A stretch of DNA of 19,338 bases from Casp-actino8 sp046091365 (GTDB taxonomy: Bacteria; Actinomycetota; Acidimicrobiia; Acidimicrobiales; Ilumatobacteraceae), in assembly GCA_046091365.1 (NCBI GenBank), contig JBJTBM010000007.1, forward strand, positions 1 through 19,338. Direction: 5' to 3'. Each line of letters starts with the position of its first letter. Within the stretch, counting starts at the first letter, position 1. Shown in pieces: positions 13,329 through 19,338 of the stretch. A program made the position numbers and the translations under genes. The notes below the pieces were generated by a model. The model was not told the origin of the DNA and searched no databases. It saw only the letters and a program-made list of their open reading frames with translations.

Positions 13329-15884
13329 GTGACGTCCACCCCCACGAGCCGCTCAGAACTCGACCCGTATCGCCTGCCCCGCCACGTGCGCCCGTTCCGT
13401 TACGAGATTCGCCTCGAACCGAACCTGGACGAGGCGACGTTCACGGGCCGAGTCGTTGTCGAGGCCGAGGTGAGCGAGCCGACTCGCCTGCTCGTCCTCA
13501 ACGCCAAGGAGTTACGGATCGACACCGTCTTCGTCGACGGAAATCCGGCCGTGCACGCCCTCGACGAGGGCGCCGAGCGCCTCATCATCTCCCCCATCGA
13601 GGAACTCGCCGTGGGAACGACGATGATCGACATCGGATTCACGGGTGTACTCAACGACAAGCTGCGGGGCTTCTACCGCAGCACCTACCGGGACGATCGC
13701 GGGCACGAGCAGGTGATCGCCGCCTCTCAGATGCAGTCGACCGATTGCCGACGCGCTTTCCCGTGTTTCGACGAACCCGATGTCAAGGCAGTCTTCGGGG
13801 TCACGTTGGTGTGTGACGCCGATCATCTCGCCATAAGCAACGGTCCCGAGGTCGAGCGCGAGCCCACGAGCGAGGGGAAGGTCGCGGTGCGGTTCGCCGA
13901 CACCATGCCGATGAGCACCTACCTCGTGGCCTTCGTCGTGGGTCCCCTCGAGGCCACCGATCCGGTCGACGTTAACGGTGTGCCGTTGCGCCTCGTCCAC
14001 GTGCCGGGGAAGTCGCACCTCACCGCGTTCGGGCTCGACGTGGGCGCGGCGAGTCTGCGCTGGTTCGTCGACTACTACGGCATCCCCTACCCGGATGCCA
14101 AAATCGACATGGTGGCCTTGCCCGACTTCGCCGCCGGGGCCATGGAGAACGTGGGCTGCATCACGTATCGCGAGTCTTTGCTGTTGGTCGACCCGGCCAC
14201 CAGCACGCAGGCCGAGCAACAACTCGTGGTCGACGTCGTCAGTCACGAACTGGCCCATATGTGGTTCGGCGACCTGGTGACGATGAAGTGGTGGAACGGC
14301 ATCTGGCTGAACGAGGCCTTCGCCACTTTCATGGAGGTGGCCGCGTGTGCGGCGTATCGCCCCGACTGGGAGCGCTGGACCACCTTCTCGCTCGAACGAA
14401 CCGCTGCGTTCGACACCGATTCGCTCGCCAGCACCCGCCCCATCGAGTTCGAGGTGCGTTCGCCCGACGATTGCGAGGGAATGTTCGACGTCCTCACATA
14501 CGAAAAGGGCGGCGCGATCCTGCGCATGCTCGAGCAGTTCCTCGGGGAGCGACGATTCCGTGAGGGAATCCGGCACTATCTGCGCACCCACAGTTACGGC
14601 AACACCGAGACCTCCGACCTATGGGACGCCATCGAATCGGTCGTCGAGACCGACGGTGGCGGAGAGCCCGTGCGAGCGCTGATGGACTCCTGGATATGGC
14701 AGCCGGGGTATCCGATCGTCGCGGCCCGTCTCGACGGTGACGAACTCGTGCTCGACCAACGGCGGTTCTCCTTCGACCCGTCCGCGGACTCGTCCCAGCA
14801 TTGGTTGGTACCCGTGCACGTGCGGACCGCTGTGGGTATCTCGAAACACTTGCTCGGCGCCGATCCACTGCGCGTTCCACTCGACACCCCCGACGCCGCG
14901 GTGATCGTCAACGCCGACGGTCACGGGTTTTACCGAGTCGACTACTCCCCCGATTTGCTCGGCAGGCTCACGCCCGAGGTGGTCGCGGGCATGACCACCG
15001 TCGAGCGCTACAACCTCGTCGACGACGCATGGAACGCGGTGGTCGCGGGCCGTCTGGCGGCCGCCGATTATCTCGATTTCGTGGCCGGTTTCGCCCACGA
15101 GCGCGAGCTCGCGGTGTGGCAGACGATCTCGATCGGGTTGCGCGGTGTGACGCGGATCGTGCCCGAGGACCGCCAATCCGGCCTGGCCGCGCGCGTGCGG
15201 AAATTGGTGGCCGGTGCTTTGAGCGACGTGGGCTGGGATCCGACACCGGGCGAGGACGATCTGCGCGCCAAACTGCGCGGATTACTCGTCACACTGCTCG
15301 CGGTGAACGGAGCCGACGTCGACGCGATGGTGCGGTGTCGTGCGATCCTCGAATCCGCCGGTTCCGACCCAACCTCGGTACATCCCGAACTGGCCGCGTC
15401 CGCCACCACCGTCGTGGCCGCCACCGGTGGTCCGGACGACTACGAGCGGTTCATCGTGGCCTTCCGTAACGCGCGCACGCCACAAGAACAGTTGCGCTTC
15501 CTGTACGCGCTGGCCGACTTCGACGACCCCGAACTGATCGCACGCACGTGTGACTTCGCCCTGTCGGGCGAAGTGAAATCACAGAACGCACCGTTCGTGC
15601 TGGCCCGCGCCATGCAGAACCGCCGACACGGTGCCGTGGCCTGGCGCCGCGTGCAGGACGCTTGGCAACACGCCAACGCGACGTTCCCGGTGAACTCCAT
15701 CATTCGCATGGTGCAACCCGTGTCCGGTCTCGACTCTCCCGAACTCGGAGCACACGCCCGGGCCTTCTTCGCCGAGCACCCAATTCCGCAGTCGGCCAAG
15801 ACCCTCGAGCAGGTGCTCGAGCGCCAGCAGGTGAACATCGCCCTGCGGCGTCGCGAGGAAGCACGGTTGGCCGCCGCCTTGTGA
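13329..15884 (+). CDS. pepN: M1-family zinc aminopeptidase
   Basis: An 851-residue M1 (gluzincin) aminopeptidase that removes N-terminal residues from peptides in the cytosol. Visible features: N-terminal beta domain beginning YRLPRHVRPFRYEIRL, the exopeptidase signature GAMEN (270-274), zinc site HELAH (306-310) with the third ligand E329 in WLNEAFA, and the transition-state Tyr in TYEKGG (Y391). The last 400 residues match the ERAP1-like C-terminal helical domain (HGFYRVDYSPDLL onward). Length is that of actinobacterial PepN. No signal peptide. GTG 13329 is supported by a -10 box 6 bases upstream. All catalytic residues are present. It stands alone, divergent from the kinase/mutase operon and convergent with the anti-sigma gene. 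Confidence 0.94.
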   Translation: MTSTPTSRSELDPYRLPRHVRPFRYEIRLEPNLDEATFTGRVVVEAEVSEPTRLLVLNAKELRIDTVFVDGNPAVHALDEGAERLIISPIEELAVGTTMIDIGFTGVLNDKLRGFYRSTYRDDRGHEQVIAASQMQSTDCRRAFPCFDEPDVKAVFGVTLVCDADHLAISNGPEVEREPTSEGKVAVRFADTMPMSTYLVAFVVGPLEATDPVDVNGVPLRLVHVPGKSHLTAFGLDVGAASLRWFVDYYGIPYPDAKIDMVALPDFAAGAMENVGCITYRESLLLVDPATSTQAEQQLVVDVVSHELAHMWFGDLVTMKWWNGIWLNEAFATFMEVAACAAYRPDWERWTTFSLERTAAFDTDSLASTRPIEFEVRSPDDCEGMFDVLTYEKGGAILRMLEQFLGERRFREGIRHYLRTHSYGNTETSDLWDAIESVVETDGGGEPVRALMDSWIWQPGYPIVAARLDGDELVLDQRRFSFDPSADSSQHWLVPVHVRTAVGISKHLLGADPLRVPLDTPDAAVIVNADGHGFYRVDYSPDLLGRLTPEVVAGMTTVERYNLVDDAWNAVVAGRLAAADYLDFVAGFAHERELAVWQTISIGLRGVTRIVPEDRQSGLAARVRKLVAGALSDVGWDPTPGEDDLRAKLRGLLVTLLAVNGADVDAMVRCRAILESAGSDPTSVHPELAASATTVVAATGGPDDYERFIVAFRNARTPQEQLRFLYALADFDDPELIARTCDFALSGEVKSQNAPFVLARAMQNRRHGAVAWRRVQDAWQHANATFPVNSIIRMVQPVSGLDSPELGAHARAFFAEHPIPQSAKTLEQVLERQQVNIALRRREEARLAAAL

Positions 15885-15906
15885 TGCGCGGGGACTAACG
15901 GAGCGT

Positions 15907-15920
15907 GACGATCGATCGTC
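15907..15920. repeat. 14-bp perfect palindrome GACGATCGATCGTC
   Basis: A perfect 14-base palindrome in the 95-base gap between the stops of the convergent aminopeptidase and anti-sigma genes. It has no T-run and no loop, so it does not look like a standard terminator; it may be chance in CG-rich DNA or a protein-binding site. Confidence 0.5.
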
Positions 15921-15940
15921 GGGTTCGATATTCCGGCACC

Positions 15941-15988
15941 GTGAGGTTCAGACGCCGTGAGGTTCAGGCGGCGTGAGGTTCAGGCGGC
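15941..15988. repeat. Three tandem 16-bp repeats supplying stops in all frames
   Basis: Units at 15941-15956, 15957-15972 and 15973-15988 read gtgaggttcaggcggc; the first has two changes. Each contains TCA, a TGA stop on the minus strand, at 15948, 15964 and 15980. Because the unit is 16 bases, the three stops fall in three different frames. The one at 15980 is the stop of the anti-sigma gene. Confidence 0.85.
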
Positions 15989-16618
15989 GTCGCGCTGTCG
16001 AGAAGGAACCGCCTTCACGGACCGGGGTGCGCGTCGCGCGAAACGCGGTGATCCCGGTCGACCCGCGAGCATCCACACCAGCGCGAAGCCCATCACTTCC
16101 AGAACGTGTATCGCCTCGCCCAACAACGGTGTCGAATCGCGGATCACGTCGACGACAGCCGAGACGAGCATGGTGAACGCCAATGCGGCCGTGATCGGCA
16201 GGATGCCATAGGCCCGCGAGGGATTCTTCACGGTGTACAGCAAGCCCAAGGCCAGGGCAACACTCATGGCTCCGATGTGGCGAGACTCGTGGACGGTCGC
16301 CCCCGGATCGCTGCCGGCCAACAGCCACGGAAGCGCCACGATCAGTTGGGTGAGAGCCACCACGGCCAACGAGTACCGAATCCATTCGCCGCGACCGGGA
16401 TGAGGAGGATGCGAACGCTCGAGAATGGCGCTCGACAGGTCGGGAACCCACTCGGCCTCGCGCACTCTCAAACGTCGCTGCAGACTCTCCACGTCGTCGA
16501 ACCATGCCCGACACTCGGCACACCCCTCGGCGTGTCGATGGGCCGAACGAGCTTCGAGAACGCTCGCCTCATGATCGAGGTCGGCCGACAGGATCTCCCG
16601 GGCTCCGACGCAATCCAT
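15980..16618 (-). CDS. Zinc-finger anti-sigma factor with four membrane helices
   Basis: A 212-residue protein. Its N-terminal cytosolic part has the zinc-binding anti-sigma (ZAS/zf-HC2) motif HAEGCAEC (H29, C33, C36), followed by four hydrophobic segments at about residues 81-101, 113-131, 137-158 and 164-186 and a basic C-terminal tail. It should bind and hold the neighbouring ECF sigma factor at the membrane until a signal is sensed. Four membrane helices are more than the one (or none) of classical ZAS proteins. The frame is open to 16741, but the first 41 residues do not look like the family; MDCVGAREILSADLDHEA from the ATG at 16618 does, and a weaker -10 (CAGATT) lies 7 bases before it. 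It is divergent from the sigma gene. The last codons run into the 16-bp tandem repeats. Confidence 0.8.
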   Translation of the reverse strand: MDCVGAREILSADLDHEASVLEARSAHRHAEGCAECRAWFDDVESLQRRLRVREAEWVPDLSSAILERSHPPHPGRGEWIRYSLAVVALTQLIVALPWLLAGSDPGATVHESRHIGAMSVALALGLLYTVKNPSRAYGILPITAALAFTMLVSAVVDVIRDSTPLLGEAIHVLEVMGFALVWMLAGRPGSPRFARRAPRSVKAVPSRQRDAA

Positions 16619-16723
16619 GGACGACAATCTGCCCGCACGCCGTTGGCGCGCTTCAACTGCCCCGGGACCAAAGACCCTTTCCTGCTCATCCACGATCGAA
16701 CAGTCGTCGCGAAACACGCTTTG

Positions 16724-16728
16724 GTTCC
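16724..16728 (-). promoter_or_regulatory. Possible ECF -35 (GGAAC) in the sigma/anti-sigma gap
   Basis: On the minus strand GGAAC at 16728-16724 is followed, after 17 bases, by CGAC, close to the GGAAC-N16/17-CGTC pattern of many ECF promoters. If real it would drive the anti-sigma gene with a leader of about 70 bases. The gap at 16619-16753 holds no gene. This is tentative. Confidence 0.25.
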
Positions 16729-16753
16729 CTACATCGTCCATAATGGGAAGGCG

Positions 16754-17299
16754 ATGTCCGGATCCGACTCACTGAACACCTTGGCGATACTGGCCCAAAG
16801 GGGCGACCGTCGTGCCCTGGCTCGCCTCGTCGAGATGAGCCAGCCCGACGTGTGGCGTTACTGCGCGTATCTCACCGACGCCCAAGTCGCCGATGACGTC
16901 ACCCAGGACACCTACGCCCGAGCCATCGGATCGCTGCATCGGTTCCGCGGAGACTGCGACGCCAAGGTGTGGTTGCTCACCATCGCCCGGCGGGCGTGCG
17001 CCGACCACATCAGATCCCAGATACGACGACGCAACCTGCTTCGACGGCTGCAAGGTGGTCGCCACGACGACGCCACGGCGCCCCGACACGACGTGGAACT
17101 CACCCAACTCGTGACCGCCCTCGAACCCGATCGACGGGACGCCTTCGTGCTAACCCAAATTCTGGGGCTCGGCTATCACGAGGCCGCCGAAGTTTGCCAG
17201 TGCCCGGTGGGAACGATCCGCTCCCGGGTGTCGCGGGCCCGCACCGACATCTTGAACTCGGTCTCTGCCGGCGACGAGCAGTCCGGCACCGTGGGCTGA
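16754..17299 (+). CDS. ECF sigma factor, SigC-like
   Basis: A 181-residue group 4 sigma factor with only regions 2 and 4. Region 2 includes QPDVWRYCAYLTDAQVADDV followed by TQDTYARAIGSLHRFRG and KVWLLTIARRACADHIR; region 4 includes LTQILGLGYHEAAEVCQCPV and GTIRSRVSRAR, the helix-turn-helix that reads the -35. These blocks closely resemble Mycobacterium tuberculosis SigC from memory. It directs RNA polymerase to a dedicated promoter set. The ATG at 16754 is preceded by GGGAAGG (Shine-Dalgarno-like) and by CATAAT, a -10 candidate, at 16739-16744. The frame is open far upstream but those residues are antisense to the anti-sigma gene. In mycobacteria SigC controls copper-acquisition genes; whether that holds here is unknown. 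Confidence 0.88.
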   Translation: MSGSDSLNTLAILAQRGDRRALARLVEMSQPDVWRYCAYLTDAQVADDVTQDTYARAIGSLHRFRGDCDAKVWLLTIARRACADHIRSQIRRRNLLRRLQGGRHDDATAPRHDVELTQLVTALEPDRRDAFVLTQILGLGYHEAAEVCQCPVGTIRSRVSRARTDILNSVSAGDEQSGTVG

Positions 17300-17325
17300 G
17301 GCGACTCGGGTCCACCTTCGTCCAC

Positions 17326-17331
17326 TACGGT
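17326..17331 (+). promoter_or_regulatory. Candidate -10 box TACGGT for the thiolase
   Basis: TACGGT fits TANNNT, 31 bases before the ATG at 17363, giving a leader of about 25 bases that contains AGGAGAG at 17351-17357. This gene therefore appears to use a conventional ribosome binding site, unlike the leaderless genes nearby. Confidence 0.4.
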
Positions 17332-17362
17332 TCCCTCGTCCCCACTGACGAGGAGAGTCACC

Positions 17363-18592
<1,230 letters not shown>

Positions 18593-18602
18593 CGGCAACG
18601 TT

Positions 18603-18646
18603 CTCGGTCGGATATGTGCCGTCTTTCGGCCCTTTCACCGACCGAG
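18603..18646 (+). terminator. Hairpin after the thiolase (terminator-like)
   Basis: Perfect 9-base arms CTCGGTCGG (18603-18611) and CCGACCGAG (18638-18646) enclose a second small hairpin GCCG-tcttt-CGGC (18618-18630). It begins 11 bases after the thiolase stop. There is no T-run, which is common for high-GC actinobacterial terminators. The rest of the gap to 18805 contains a possible -10 (TATGGT at 18699-18704) and nothing else I can support. Confidence 0.55.
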
Positions 18647-18805
18647 ATCGCTCAGAAACGGTGTGAGAAAGGGCTCGCTCAAGGTTCGCACGAGTCGTTA
18701 TGGTCGGTCTCGTCCATAAAGAGGATCCGAGGGACCCAGCCCGACGACGATCCGCCAACCACCCGCGAGGGAACGGTGGCAACGCTGGGTGCGATGGGGG
18801 AAATC

Positions 18806-19213
18806 ATGAGCAAGATCGAACGGCGCGTCGTCATCTGCCGGCGCGTTCTCGACATCGGTCCGGGGGCCCGGCTGGCCGGCTACGACCTGACCGGTGCGCA
18901 GTTGGCCGGTGTCGACCTGACGGGGGCGAATCTGAAAGGCGCCAAACTCGGCAGCGCCGATCTGCGAGGTGCGAACCTCACCGATGCCGACCTTTCGGGA
19001 GCGGTGCTGGTGTTCGCGCAATTGCGTGACGCCATCGTGACCGGAGCCAACTTCGAATGGGCGAATCTGAAAGGCGCCAACCTGGTGGGTGTCGATCGCT
19101 CGACGGCCAACTTCACGGGTTGCGACATGCTGCACGCCACCACCGAAGGCGACGTCGACTTTTACGCCTACCTGAAAGCCTTCAACCCGACTTGGGAACC
19201 TCCGAAGACGTGA
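18806..19213 (+). CDS. Pentapeptide-repeat protein
   Basis: A 135-residue protein containing about 18 consecutive pentapeptides (roughly residues 21-110) of the A(D/N)LXX type, such as ADLRGANLTDADLSG and ANFEWANLKGANL; the central L/F position keeps a strict five-residue register with V78, R98 and M108 as exceptions. Such repeats fold into a right-handed quadrilateral beta-helix of about 4-5 coils. The short tail contains FYAYLKAFNPTW. Some family members (MfpA, Qnr) mimic DNA and bind gyrase, but most have no known role, and nothing here points to gyrase. Start choice is uncertain: ATG 18806 has GGGGGA just upstream; ATG 18794 and GTG 18776 are in frame. It lies three bases from the convergent dehydrogenase stop. 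Confidence 0.85.
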   Translation: MSKIERRVVICRRVLDIGPGARLAGYDLTGAQLAGVDLTGANLKGAKLGSADLRGANLTDADLSGAVLVFAQLRDAIVTGANFEWANLKGANLVGVDRSTANFTGCDMLHATTEGDVDFYAYLKAFNPTWEPPKT

Positions 19214-19216
19214 CGA

Positions 19217-19338
19217 TCACTCGCGGGGCAGGCCCAGCACGCGCTCGCCCACGATGTTGCGCTGGATCTCGGTGGACCCGGCATAGATGGTGTGCGCACG
19301 ACTGAACAGGAACGTGTGCTGCATGTCGTGCTCGTCGC
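19217..19338 (-). CDS. Acyl-CoA dehydrogenase, C-terminal fragment (runs off right edge)
   Basis: The minus strand entering from the right edge encodes the last 40 codons of an acyl-CoA dehydrogenase: DEHDMQHTFLFSRAHTIYAG followed by STEIQRNIVGERVLGLPRE and TGA at 19219-19217. The YAGSTEIQRNIVGERVLGLPR ending is the conserved C-terminal helix of FadE-type enzymes. Gly replaces the medium-chain-type catalytic Glu, as in the dehydrogenase at 2840. The rest is outside the window. Confidence 0.88.
   Translation of the reverse strand, partial: DEHDMQHTFLFSRAHTIYAGSTEIQRNIVGERVLGLPRE

Noticed and set aside
13512..14591. A 359-codon minus-strand frame within the aminopeptidase gene
   Set aside because: It is antisense to the M1 catalytic domain and its product is Asp/Gly/His/Val-rich without recognisable features.
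16619..16741. 41-residue N-terminal extension of the anti-sigma factor
   Set aside because: The zinc-finger anti-sigma domain begins at ATG 16618; the extension looks like translated intergenic DNA.
18700..19029. A 109-codon plus-strand frame overlapping the pentapeptide gene
   Set aside because: It lies in another frame of a protein with strict five-residue repeats and has no motif of its own.

Overview
The window is high-GC DNA (about two-thirds G+C by eye), densely packed with genes on both strands. It looks like an actinobacterial chromosome, probably of the Acidimicrobiia or a related lineage; that placement is inference. Support comes from the actinobacterial-style lipid gene set (an acyl-CoA synthetase, several acyl-CoA dehydrogenases, a wax ester synthase/DGAT), a SigC-like ECF sigma factor, GTG starts, and many starts with a TANNNT -10 box 6-7 bases upstream, the mark of leaderless transcription. 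No rRNA, tRNA, CRISPR, insertion sequence, integrase or phage gene was seen.

Layout. 1-3949: the 5' end of an acyl-CoA dehydrogenase leaves the left edge and is divergent from a probable operon of acyl-CoA synthetase, MFE-2-type SDR and acyl-CoA dehydrogenase. 3958-4022: a 65-bp nested inverted repeat. 4119-5524: alpha/beta hydrolase overlapping a PAP2 phosphatase by ATGA. 5508-6632 (-): a lipoprotein with a metzincin-like zinc site. 6659-8074: wax ester synthase/DGAT, convergent with a 70-residue unknown protein. 8468-10622: a second SDR, a 94-residue Tudor/SH3-like protein ending in a possible beta-clamp-binding motif, and a DUF7064-like protein. 10623-13244 (-): an adenosine-kinase-like PfkB kinase followed by a PGM2/PmmB-type phosphosugar mutase. 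13329-15884: M1 aminopeptidase. 15980-17299: divergent zinc-finger anti-sigma factor with four membrane helices and ECF sigma factor. 17363-18592: thiolase. 18806-19213: pentapeptide-repeat protein. 19217-19338 (-): the last 40 codons of another acyl-CoA dehydrogenase.

How it works together. Much of the window is fatty acyl or sterol-type lipid metabolism: activation (acyl-CoA synthetase), alpha,beta-dehydrogenation (acyl-CoA dehydrogenases), 3-hydroxyacyl dehydrogenation (SDR), thiolysis (thiolase) and storage (WS/DGAT). No enoyl-CoA hydratase is present, so the degradation set is incomplete here. The PfkB/PGM2 pair fits nucleoside or pentose salvage better than hexose metabolism. The sigma/anti-sigma pair is the only obvious regulator. 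I see no clear new defence or mobile system. The items most worth a second look are the small Tudor-like protein with a C-terminal QLTLF, the nested palindrome, the repeat placing a stop in all three frames at the end of the anti-sigma gene, and the recurring leaderless promoter layout.
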